Origin: Patescibacteria group bacterium UBA6023
Lineage (GTDB): Bacteria > Patescibacteriota > Minisyncoccia > Phycocordibacterales > UBA6899
Assembly (NCBI GenBank): GCA_002429425.1
Contig: DIZR01000089.1
Location: forward strand, 2,778-9,798
Direction: 5' to 3'
Length of the DNA: 7,021 nucleotides
Part shown: piece by piece, positions 1 to 6,188 of the stretch
Position numbering within the stretch: position 1 is the first letter of the stretch
How the letters are laid out: each line of letters starts with the position of its first letter
Notes under the pieces: generated by a model
Databases searched by the model: none
Told to the model about the DNA's origin: nothing
The model's input: only the letters and a program-made list of their open reading frames with translations
Program-made: the position numbers and the translations under genes

Positions 1-26
1 TCATCTATCTGTCAATAGGCGGGTTC

Positions 27-34
27 GAGAGGAG
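27..34 (+). promoter_or_regulatory. Shine-Dalgarno of clpX
   Basis: A purine run GAGAGGAG ends 6 nt before the ATG at 41, which is ideal spacing and fixes the clpX start. The 26 bases before it hold no promoter I can recognise, so transcription probably begins outside the window. Confidence 0.85.
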
Positions 35-40
35 TTCATC

Positions 41-1312
41 ATGACTACAAGCACATCAGACAAAATGCTGTACTGCAATTTTTGTAGGAAGAGTCAGCAT
101 GAGGTCAAGAATCTTATTTCTGGACCGTCGGTATATATTTGTGACGAATGCGTTAGCTTATGTAATGATATTATTCGTAGTGAGGCAAGCACACTGAGTA
201 CTTCGACAGTGGAAGGTTTGCTTACTCCCGAAGAGATTGTTTCACGGCTCGATGAGTATGTAATCGGACAACGTGTTCCTAAAGAAATTCTTGCAATCGC
301 CGCGTATCATCATTACAAACGCATGATGCAATTAGGAAAAGTAAATGATGGCGTCGAGATGGAAAAATCGAATGTTCTTCTCATTGGACCATCGGGCTCA
401 GGAAAAACACATCTTGCAGAAACACTTGCGAAAATCCTTAATGTGCCATTTGCAACCGGTGATGCGACGTCGCTCACCGAAGCAGGGTATGTAGGAAAAG
501 ATGTCGAAGGTATGCTATTTAGCCTTCTGCAGAGTTGTGATATGGATGTTGCAAAAGCTGAGTTCGGTATTATATTTGTCGATGAAGTTGATAAGCTTGG
601 TGGCAAAGAATCATTATCCACATCACGAGACGTCGGTGGTACTGGAGTGCAAAATGCACTGCTCAAAATGATTGAAGGGACTATTGCAGAAGTTCCTCCT
701 GAGGGTGGACGGAGACATCCAAATCAGGAGGTGATCAAACTCAACACGAAGAATATCCTCTTCATTCTCGCGGGTGCATTTGACGGTCTTGAAAAGATCA
801 TTGAAAAGCGAATGGGTAAAACTTCAGGGGGCATCGGTTTCAATGCAGTCAATGTGGGTGGAGCAAATGCGGTGACTTCGAAGATGCTTATCCATGACGT
901 TATCCCCGATGACTTAGTCAAGTTTGGTCTCGATCCTCAATTCATCGGTCGTCTTCCTGTTCGAGCAACACTTGATGAGCTTGATGAAGAAACTTTGCGT
1001 ACTATTCTTACGAAGCCCAAGAATGCGCTTATCAAGCAGTATGGACTGAATTTTGCGCTTGATGGTGCGGAACTTGTCTGTGACGATGATGCAATTATTG
1101 AAATTGCGCGAAAGGCAATAAAGGAAAAAACTGGTGCCCGGAGTTTGCGGACAATCTGTGAGGGTATTTTTCGAAAAGCGTTTCTTACGCTCCCCACCTA
1201 TCAAAGAACCAACGAGAAGATCGCAAAAGTACATCTGCGGAGTGAACATGTCATCAAGGGATTATCCCCGGATCTTGTTCCAGAAGTTCCTCGGATTGCT
1301 CTCCAAAAGTAA
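41..1312 (+). CDS. clpX: ATP-dependent Clp protease ATP-binding subunit ClpX
   Basis: ClpX is the hexameric cytosolic AAA+ unfoldase that recognises tagged substrates and threads them into the ClpP peptidase. At 423 residues it has the normal family length. Visible in order: zinc-binding domain with C12, C15, C34 and C37; conserved DEYVIGQ at 71-77; Walker A GPSGSGKT at 116-123; pore-1 loop GYVG at 149-152; Walker B IIFVDE with D181/E182; an RRH loop at 224-226 (RKH in E. coli); the IGF ClpP-docking tripeptide at 265-267; FIGRLP with arginine-finger candidate R304; sensor-2 GARSLR at 365-370. The intact IGF loop and zinc domain imply a working ClpP partner elsewhere; no clpP or tig is visible because the window starts 40 bp upstream. 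Several substrate-channel residues differ from the common consensus (see findings). A SD lies 6 nt before the ATG and a terminator follows the stop, so it ends its own transcript. Confidence 0.97.
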   Translation: MTTSTSDKMLYCNFCRKSQHEVKNLISGPSVYICDECVSLCNDIIRSEASTLSTSTVEGLLTPEEIVSRLDEYVIGQRVPKEILAIAAYHHYKRMMQLGKVNDGVEMEKSNVLLIGPSGSGKTHLAETLAKILNVPFATGDATSLTEAGYVGKDVEGMLFSLLQSCDMDVAKAEFGIIFVDEVDKLGGKESLSTSRDVGGTGVQNALLKMIEGTIAEVPPEGGRRHPNQEVIKLNTKNILFILAGAFDGLEKIIEKRMGKTSGGIGFNAVNVGGANAVTSKMLIHDVIPDDLVKFGLDPQFIGRLPVRATLDELDEETLRTILTKPKNALIKQYGLNFALDGAELVCDDDAIIEIARKAIKEKTGARSLRTICEGIFRKAFLTLPTYQRTNEKIAKVHLRSEHVIKGLSPDLVPEVPRIALQK

Positions 1313-1324
1313 TATTTGGCATTT

Positions 1325-1350
1325 GGCGCATCATATGATGCGCCTTTTTT
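1325..1350 (+). terminator. Rho-independent terminator of clpX
   Basis: A perfect 20-bp palindrome (1325-1344; arms GGCGCATC/GATGCGCC with an ATAT loop) is followed by six T at 1345-1350. It begins 13 nt after the clpX stop codon. The GC-rich stem plus T-run is a textbook intrinsic terminator and separates clpX from the next gene. The 7-mer ATTTGGC is duplicated in tandem at 1314-1327, leading into the stem. Confidence 0.9.
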
Positions 1351-1401
1351 ATACGAAAAATATTGATAACTCTTGACACTCGCACGAGGAGTTTTTTGTT
1401 G

Positions 1402-1439
1402 TGCTATACACTTGCATACTCGAGTTTTTCGAGTACTAT
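1402..1439 (+). promoter_or_regulatory. Candidate promoter and leader hairpin of the lamin-tail gene
   Basis: Two -10 candidates are visible. The first is an extended -10, TG-C-TATACA (1402-1410), giving a leader of about 30 nt. The second is TACTAT (1434-1439), 16 nt after a weak TTGCAT (1412-1417), which would start RNA almost at the ATG. Between them is a 7-bp inverted repeat, TACTCGA (1417-1423) / TCGAGTA (1429-1435), with a GTTTT loop. A TTGACA at 1373-1378 is 26 nt from the first -10, too far for a normal pair. Which element is used cannot be decided from sequence. Confidence 0.35.
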
Positions 1440-1446
1440 CCCAATT

Positions 1447-2994
1447 ATGAAAAGGAATTTGTTTGGAGCAATATTTTTTATATGGGCGCTACTTGCAACC
1501 CCTGCTTATGCGAGTGTCATCATGAATGAGATTGCATGGATGGGAACAACCGATTCAAGTACGAATGAGTGGATTGAGCTTTATAATGAAGACGCACATG
1601 TGGTGGATCTGTCGGGGTGGAAGATTGTGGCAGATGACGGTTCTCCTTCCATTGCATTATCGGGAACTATTTCCGCGAATGGATATTTTCTTATCGAGCG
1701 AACTGATGACACAACCGTTCCCGGCGTAACTGCCGACCTTATTGCTGCGTTTGGAAGTGGACTTTCGAATAGTGGTGAAACGCTACGTTTGTTGAATACA
1801 AACGGAGTGAGTGTTGATACGGTTATTGGCGGTGTAGATTGGGTAAACATTGGAGGAAATAATATTACAAAAGAAACGGCACAACGTACAACGGGTGGCT
1901 GGATAACAGGAACATCAACCCCTCGTGCACAAAATGTTGCACAAGCGAGCGTGGTACTTGATACAAATACAAACACAAACACAACGATAAATACCGGTAC
2001 GTCAGGGGATTCCCTCGTTCCATCAAAATCAACAATGGCAACCACGCCAACCAAGACGACAGTTTCTTCGGAGATTTTCCCACGAAAAGATATTGTCGTT
2101 TTGGCAGGTGATGACAAGAATGTGTTCGCACTATTTCCCGTGACCTTCAATGGAAGTGCAACGGGCTTGTACGGAGAGTCACTCGACACCGCAACGTATC
2201 GTTGGAATTTCGGTGATGGAGCAATAGGGGCAGGGAAGACCACATCACACGTGTATGAGTTCCCGGGAGAATACGTTGTGACTCTCGAAGTGTTTTGGTC
2301 CACGTATCGTCGCACGGATCGCTTGTCGGTCATCGCTGTGATGCCGGATGTGGTCATTTCAAAAATCGTCGCAGGGGACAATGGATACATTGAGCTTCTA
2401 AATCGCGCGAATCGTGAAATAGATCTATCGGAATGGACAATTACTACCAGCAGTGGATCTGTAGCGTTTGCTTTCCCACCCAATTCGATAATTCTTCCAA
2501 AGAAAACATTTCTTCTTGCAAATCACCTTAGTCATTTCCGTGATATTGAAACAGACCTTTCCCTGCATTTCCCCGATGGAAAAATTATATTTACCATGGC
2601 GACTGCGACTCCACAATCGGCGGAAGTTAATGCAGGGCAACACACTACGGTGACGTCTGCTGCGTCTCTCGTGCCACTGTCACATACAAAAACCTATGAA
2701 GGAGAAAGTGTCTCGAAAATAAATGATATACAGAAAGTCAGTAGTCCGAATGGCGCAACAAATACTGCAGAAACAGTATTGTGGGAAAAAAATCCTGCCG
2801 AACTTGGTGCAAGTCTTGCTTCACGCGGGTATGAAATCGATGGTGGGTCAAAATGGTTACTCGTATTGCTTGGAATTATCCTCCTCATCCTTGCGGGGTT
2901 TATTATTGCGCAGAGTCATCGAGGCGATGTCACTATTGCTGACGAATACGCCATTATTGAGGATATTATCGAAGGGAGGGAAGACTTAAAGTAG
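1447..2994 (+). CDS. Secreted membrane-anchored protein with lamin-tail (LTD) and PKD domains
   Basis: A 515-residue predicted surface protein. Residues 1-22 form a Sec signal peptide (MKRN, hydrophobic core, AYA cleavage site before S23). Residues ~23-165 are a lamin-tail domain with the typical VIMNEIAW, EWIELYN and VDLSGW signatures. A T/N-rich linker spans ~171-206. Residues ~213-297 are a PKD-type beta-sandwich (YRWNFGDG at 251-258, HVYEFPGEYVVTLEV at 268-282). Residues ~301-395 look like a second, more diverged lamin-tail domain (YIELLNR, IDLSEW). After a Ser/Thr-rich stretch, a transmembrane helix (~470-488) and an acidic tail of about 25 residues follow. The layout predicts an outward-facing protein anchored at its C-terminus. 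LTDs are common in secreted Patescibacteria proteins and may bind other proteins, nucleic acid or glycans; the ligand here is unknown. I chose the ATG at 1447 because the signal peptide starts there; the in-frame TTG at 1363 would add 28 residues before it. No SD precedes this ATG. Confidence 0.85.
   Translation: MKRNLFGAIFFIWALLATPAYASVIMNEIAWMGTTDSSTNEWIELYNEDAHVVDLSGWKIVADDGSPSIALSGTISANGYFLIERTDDTTVPGVTADLIAAFGSGLSNSGETLRLLNTNGVSVDTVIGGVDWVNIGGNNITKETAQRTTGGWITGTSTPRAQNVAQASVVLDTNTNTNTTINTGTSGDSLVPSKSTMATTPTKTTVSSEIFPRKDIVVLAGDDKNVFALFPVTFNGSATGLYGESLDTATYRWNFGDGAIGAGKTTSHVYEFPGEYVVTLEVFWSTYRRTDRLSVIAVMPDVVISKIVAGDNGYIELLNRANREIDLSEWTITTSSGSVAFAFPPNSIILPKKTFLLANHLSHFRDIETDLSLHFPDGKIIFTMATATPQSAEVNAGQHTTVTSAASLVPLSHTKTYEGESVSKINDIQKVSSPNGATNTAETVLWEKNPAELGASLASRGYEIDGGSKWLLVLLGIILLILAGFIIAQSHRGDVTIADEYAIIEDIIEGREDLK
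1963..1984 (+). repeat. Short ACAAAY hexamer repeat in coding sequence
   Basis: About 3.7 copies of ACAAAT/ACAAAC encode a Thr-Asn run (residues 173-180) in the linker between the first lamin-tail domain and the PKD domain. The unit is 6 bp, so gain or loss of a copy keeps the reading frame. Confidence 0.7.
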
Positions 2995-3046
2995 TGTCAC
3001 CAATAGGCATACTCACATATATGCAACCTTTTGTTCTGGACTCGAT

Positions 3047-3054
3047 TATACTAT
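3047..3054 (+). promoter_or_regulatory. Candidate -10 element of the UDP-xylose synthase fusion gene
   Basis: TATACT (3047-3052), overlapping TACTAT (3049-3054), lies only about 10-15 nt before the ATG at 3064. RNA would then start within a few bases of the start codon. No convincing -35 is present at 16-18 nt, and no SD occurs between this motif and the ATG. The rest of the 69-bp gap after the previous stop (2995-3063) shows no clear terminator. Confidence 0.4.
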
Positions 3055-3063
3055 AGTAACATT

Positions 3064-4623
3064 ATGAAAAATTCCTCAGAAAAGAAGACCATCCTCGTCA
3101 CCGGTGGTGCTGGTTTCATTGGCTCTCATTTGGTTGAGAAATATCTCCATGAAGGACATCGTGTTATTGTCATTGATAATCTCCAGACGACATGGAAACC
3201 CAAATACCTCGAGCATCATTTCAAGAATCCAAATTTTAAATTTATACAAGGGGATATTATTGATCCAATCCACATCAAAGAAAAAATTGATTGGATTATC
3301 AATTGTGCTTGTGCAGGTTCATACACAAGCTATCAGTTCAACCCCGTCCACACAATAAAGACCAATACCATTGGAATCATCAATCTCCTTGAGCTCGCCA
3401 AACGTGATGGTGCGACAATTCTCCAGACCTCAACTTCAGAAGTGTATGGTGATCCGCTTGAAGTTCCACAAAATGAAGAGTACCGTGGAAACGTAAATCC
3501 ACTCGGACCTCGTGCATGTTATGACGAAGGAAAGCGCGTGGGAGAGACTTTGATGATGGACTATCATCGTGAATTCGGTGTTGATATTCGTATCATACGC
3601 ATCTTCAATACATATGGAGCGAACATGGATCAGAATGATGGTCGCGCCGTGACGAATTTCATCTTGAATGCATTGCAAGGAAGAGATCTCGTCATTTATG
3701 GTGATGGAAGTCATACGCGAAGTTTCCAGTATATTGAGGATCTTATCGAAGGTATCGATCGATTCATGAAACATCAAGGAGAGACGGGTCCGATCAATCT
3801 TGGAAATCCAGGAGAGATTACCATGAAGGAGCTCGCCAAAACGATCATTGCGATGATCAAATCTCCATCAAAGATCATCTATGCAGCGGGTGCGACTGAT
3901 GATCCCAAGCGACGCTGTCCCGATATTGCAAAAGCAAAGCGTATTCTTGGTTGGGAACCAAAAATTCCACTCCGCACTGGACTCGAGAAGACCATCCCAT
4001 ATTTTCGTACACTTGAACCCGCAGAGAAAAAAGTTCTTGTGTTTGCAACGACATATTATCCCGATCTCGGTCCTGCAGAAAAAGCACTATTCGAGCTTTC
4101 AAAGCAAATGCCTGATACGGAATTTCATATTGTCACGACAAAATTCCGCAAAGGTGTTACTGGTGTAGAGGAAGTTGGTACGGACATCGTGCATCGTGTC
4201 GGAGTAGGTTCCTCGCTCGATAAGTATCTTTTGCCAATTGCTGGATTTATGAAAGCGCGACAGCTTGCGAAGACTCACCAATATCGTTTTGTGTGGTCGA
4301 TTATGGGTTCCTACAGTGGAATGGCGGCACTGCTGTATAAGCTCACAAATAATGAAAGCAATTTACTGATGACACTTGATGATAAAGAGCTTTCACATAA
4401 GGGGTGGAAGGCGCGACTACTTACTCCTATTTATCGATTAGTTTTGAGAAAGGCGGGAACAATTTACGTATCTAATATTGCACTGGCACAGGGTGCTCAA
4501 TTATTAAAAGATGTTCCCGCTATTGCTCCAGCAGGGGATACGAAAAGCTTTGTGAACAAAGTACGTTTTGCCTACGCGGACATGGCAAACAAACAGGAGA
4601 AAAAACTCCACCGTCCGAAGTAG
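3064..4623 (+). CDS. UDP-glucuronate decarboxylase (UDP-xylose synthase type) fused to an N-terminal GT-B half domain
   Basis: Residues ~8-316 are an extended short-chain dehydrogenase/reductase of the UDP-glucuronate decarboxylase group, which uses bound NAD to convert UDP-glucuronate to UDP-xylose and CO2. Seen: NAD-binding GGAGFIG (14-20), TSEVYGDP (124-131), Y153-x3-K157 in CYDEGK, the run IRIFNTYGANM, YGDGSHTRSFQYIEDL, NLGNPGE, and DPKRRCPDI (280-288). S125/E126 and R284 sit where decarboxylases such as ArnA and UXS keep their Ser/Glu and Arg, arguing against a plain 4-epimerase. A linker of only ~7 residues leads to residues 322-519, which resemble the N-terminal half of GT4 glycosyltransferases. 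A normal UXS is about 310-345 residues, so the extra ~200 are a true extension. I chose the ATG at 3064 because the Rossmann strand follows it directly; a TTG 33 nt upstream has no SD. The gene ends 1 nt before the next gene's promoter. The decarboxylase call is firm, the role of the C-terminal half is not. Confidence 0.9.
   Translation: MKNSSEKKTILVTGGAGFIGSHLVEKYLHEGHRVIVIDNLQTTWKPKYLEHHFKNPNFKFIQGDIIDPIHIKEKIDWIINCACAGSYTSYQFNPVHTIKTNTIGIINLLELAKRDGATILQTSTSEVYGDPLEVPQNEEYRGNVNPLGPRACYDEGKRVGETLMMDYHREFGVDIRIIRIFNTYGANMDQNDGRAVTNFILNALQGRDLVIYGDGSHTRSFQYIEDLIEGIDRFMKHQGETGPINLGNPGEITMKELAKTIIAMIKSPSKIIYAAGATDDPKRRCPDIAKAKRILGWEPKIPLRTGLEKTIPYFRTLEPAEKKVLVFATTYYPDLGPAEKALFELSKQMPDTEFHIVTTKFRKGVTGVEEVGTDIVHRVGVGSSLDKYLLPIAGFMKARQLAKTHQYRFVWSIMGSYSGMAALLYKLTNNESNLLMTLDDKELSHKGWKARLLTPIYRLVLRKAGTIYVSNIALAQGAQLLKDVPAIAPAGDTKSFVNKVRFAYADMANKQEKKLHRPK
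4024..4557 (+). other. Truncated GT-B (GT4-like) N-terminal domain inside the fusion gene
   Basis: This marks residues 321-498 of the gene at 3064. The stretch can be aligned by eye with the start of the GT4 at 6250: KKVLVF versus KKVLIF, YYPDL versus YYPNL, AEKALFEL versus AEVAVKEI, IVHRVG versus MVHRIG, WSIMGSYSG versus WAMMAHSCG, LTPIYRLVLRKA versus LYPLFVRGFTTA, and DTKSF versus NTKHF at the interdomain hinge. The protein ends about 25 residues after the hinge, so the C-terminal Rossmann half, which in GT-B enzymes holds the sugar nucleotide, is missing. The glycine loop GGAE of the GT4 is GPAE here and one residue shorter. Confidence 0.7.
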
Positions 4624-4624
4624 T

Positions 4625-4653
4625 TTGACTAAATACTGTTTTCATACTATAAT
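4625..4653 (+). promoter_or_regulatory. Sigma-70-type promoter of the DUF218-like gene
   Basis: TTGACT (-35, 4625-4630) and a perfect TATAAT (-10, 4648-4653) are separated by exactly 17 nt. The -35 begins one base after the stop codon of the preceding gene. Transcription should start near 4660, giving a leader of about 48 nt. It is the only near-consensus promoter in the window. Confidence 0.85.
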
Positions 4654-4694
4654 TTGCACGGAATTTTGTATTCGAGCAATGCTTTTATATATAC

Positions 4695-4700
4695 AAGGAG
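4695..4700 (+). promoter_or_regulatory. Shine-Dalgarno of the DUF218-like gene
   Basis: AAGGAG ends 7 nt before the ATG at 4708 and fixes that start. Confidence 0.85.
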
Positions 4701-4707
4701 TGGTTAA

Positions 4708-5424
4708 ATGAAAGTTGGAATTTTGGTGCATGGTCCACATCTTCAAGCAAAGGAATGGGAAAATCTTGCATGGGGAACACCTCCGCTCATGATGGGCAGA
4801 ATCCCCAAAGCAATCCAAATGTTCTTTAAGCTTGATGCAAAAGTAATATTTTTTGGTACCGGTGCATCCGAGCGCGATGGCGTGAAGGAAGGGCAGTATA
4901 TGTTTGACACGCTTTTTCAAAAAAAGAAACAACTTGGAGAGTTTGACGCTCTCAAGCAATTTCAGGCGCTTGGCGGGCTCGATGTTTCATTTACACCAAA
5001 CGGCGCAGTGTTGTATGCAAAAACACAAGCGGAAGTGGTGATTGATGTAAGGTCGCAGAACACCAAAGAAGAGCTACTTGCGGCTGGTGATGCATTTCTT
5101 GCACGAGGGGTGACTGATGCAGTGCTTGTTTCAAGCGCGAATCATATGGCTCGTTGCTTAGAGGTTGCGCAACAAGTTTACAACGACCCTCAGTACGAAG
5201 GGAAATATAAAACGCTTGCGCAAGGACTCATGGTCACACCTGCAGATACTTGTTATGCGGGTGCGACATATGGCAGTAATGTGATCTTTGAAGCACCGCA
5301 TCGTGGAGATCGCTCATCATATCCTCTTCATGAGAAAGTAAGACAGATTTTCAAGGTTAAACTTGAGAATCTTCCAGAGTTTGGAGAAGACCTTACCCAG
5401 CTTGTCGGGCGTTACGCAGCCTGA
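4708..5424 (+). CDS. DUF218/YdcF-like protein
   Basis: A 238-residue protein without signal peptide or membrane segment, so probably cytosolic. It fits the DUF218 (YdcF/SanA/ElyC-like) fold: an early strand-loop VIFFGTGASERDG (46-58), the family's S-x-N-T-x-E signature in RSQNTKEE (S116, N118, T119, E121), and a second hallmark V-S-S-x-x-H-x-x-R (141-149, H146 and R149) after a hydrophobic strand. Family members are linked to envelope or peptidoglycan-precursor metabolism (SanA, ElyC), and YdcF was reported to bind S-adenosylmethionine; no substrate can be read from this sequence. The segment ~65-110, between the first and second signatures, is somewhat long. The C-terminal ~50 residues (EAPHRGDRSSYPLHEK onward) match nothing I recognise. 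It stands alone: its own near-consensus promoter, a strong SD, and a terminator 10 nt after the stop. The family call rests on motif recognition only. Confidence 0.65.
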   Translation: MKVGILVHGPHLQAKEWENLAWGTPPLMMGRIPKAIQMFFKLDAKVIFFGTGASERDGVKEGQYMFDTLFQKKKQLGEFDALKQFQALGGLDVSFTPNGAVLYAKTQAEVVIDVRSQNTKEELLAAGDAFLARGVTDAVLVSSANHMARCLEVAQQVYNDPQYEGKYKTLAQGLMVTPADTCYAGATYGSNVIFEAPHRGDRSSYPLHEKVRQIFKVKLENLPEFGEDLTQLVGRYAA

Positions 5425-5434
5425 AAACATTAAT

Positions 5435-5465
5435 AATGAGATAGCTTCTGCTGTCTCATTTTTTT
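5435..5465 (+). terminator. Rho-independent terminator of the DUF218-like gene
   Basis: An 11-bp stem (5435-5445 with 5450-5460; one T-G wobble, TTCT loop) is followed by five more T on top of the TT closing the stem. It starts 10 nt after the TGA, which also shows that TGA is a genuine stop here. Confidence 0.88.
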
Positions 5466-5487
5466 ATTATGTATTTTATGCAAAAAT

Positions 5488-5522
5488 AAACCTCATTTTG
5501 CAATATTTGCAAAATGAGGTTT
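5488..5522 (-). terminator. Terminator of the HAD gene, probably bidirectional
   Basis: A perfect 15-bp stem (5488-5502 with 5508-5522) closes an ATATT loop. On the minus strand it starts directly after the TAA stop of the HAD gene and is followed by a T-rich run (complement of 5482-5487). On the plus strand it is followed by T to 5524, so it can also back up the DUF218-like gene's terminator. Two hairpins thus insulate this convergent pair. Confidence 0.85.
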
Positions 5523-6176
5523 TTACTTGAGTAATCCAAGTATTTGGAATTTTTCTTTGAGTGTATCGATAGAATCGTGATGCGCATTATAGAGAATTCC
5601 ATGTCCTCCTAATGACTCCCATGCAGAAATATTTTCTGCAACATCATCGACAAAGATTGTCTCACATGCAAGGGTGCCTGATCGTGCGATCGCATGATGA
5701 TATATTCCAATATCAGGTTTTATCGCACCAACGCGACATGAAAGAATACGTTCATCTTCTGTTCGAAAATGTTTGCGAACGATTGCGGATTCTGCAATAT
5801 AGCGACCGTACGCAAGTGTATTGGTATTTGAAAGAAGATATTTCTTTTGTGGAAATAAATCCAAGAGCGCGTTGAGTTCTGTATTTTCTGCAATAAAAAC
5901 ATCAACCCAGAAATCCGCAAATGTTTCAAAGTCGATTCGTGCACGACAATCAAGAAATTCCGTTAGTGAATGAAAAAATTGTGCGGGTGATATTTCTCCG
6001 CGCTCAAATTTTGCAAAAAGATTACTATAATTCTTTCCGTCAAATAAAGCCTCCTCAAGCCTACTTTCTGGAGTGAGTGTGTGTTCGCTAAAGTTCTTGA
6101 GAAATCGCTCAAAATCGAATGTTGCACACACATTTCCAAAATCAATGAATATGCTTTGAATTGCTGGTTTTTTCAA
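5523..6176 (-). CDS. HAD-superfamily hydrolase (YihX/HAD-IA type phosphatase)
   Basis: A 217-residue soluble protein, normal length for this group. HAD motifs in order: motif I FIDFGNV with nucleophile D12; a helical cap at ~18-105 including FERGEISPAQF (57-67), a typical YihX-like cap segment; motif II LLSNTN with S116; motif III K153 in AIKPD; motif IV FVDD (D177/D178). In motif I the usual second Asp (DxD) is Gly14, as in E. coli YihX, a glucose-1-phosphate phosphatase; so the change need not mean loss of activity. The real substrate cannot be read from sequence; a sugar phosphate is a guess supported by the sugar-nucleotide genes nearby. The start is TTG, backed by a well-placed SD, and the protein has no other in-frame Met. 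It converges on the DUF218-like gene and diverges from the GT4 gene. Confidence 0.88.
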   Translation of the reverse strand: MKKPAIQSIFIDFGNVCATFDFERFLKNFSEHTLTPESRLEEALFDGKNYSNLFAKFERGEISPAQFFHSLTEFLDCRARIDFETFADFWVDVFIAENTELNALLDLFPQKKYLLSNTNTLAYGRYIAESAIVRKHFRTEDERILSCRVGAIKPDIGIYHHAIARSGTLACETIFVDDVAENISAWESLGGHGILYNAHHDSIDTLKEKFQILGLLK

Positions 6177-6183
6177 GAGTTTT

Positions 6184-6188
6184 CTCCT
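6184..6188 (-). promoter_or_regulatory. Shine-Dalgarno deciding the TTG start of the HAD gene
   Basis: On the minus strand AGGAG ends 7 nt before the TTG at 6176-6174. Codons for KKPAIQSIFIDFGNV follow directly, leaving the normal short run before HAD motif I, so TTG is the real start. Confidence 0.85.

Noticed and set aside
12..20. CAATAGGC shared with 3001-3008
   Set aside because: One 8-mer match between two places with no other shared context is expected by chance.
313..1249. Several minus-strand frames of 65-117 codons inside clpX
   Set aside because: They lie wholly within a highly conserved gene and show no motif or start signal.
1373..1378. TTGACA as a -35 for the lamin-tail gene
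   Set aside because: There is no -10 at 16-18 nt; the nearest good -10 is 26 nt away.
1363..1446. Upstream in-frame TTG start for the lamin-tail protein
   Set aside because: It would put 28 residues before a clean signal peptide and lacks a SD.
1581..2483. A 300-codon open frame on the minus strand inside the lamin-tail gene
   Set aside because: The plus frame has a signal peptide, domain motifs and a membrane anchor. The minus frame shows no recognisable domain and no SD; it is an antisense shadow.
3007..3024. Possible terminator after the lamin-tail gene (GCATA/TATGC)
   Set aside because: The stem is only 5 bp with an 8-nt loop and no T-run directly follows.
5422..5424. TGA read as glycine (alternative genetic code)
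   Set aside because: A strong terminator follows 10 nt later and no gene contains an in-frame TGA that would need reading through.
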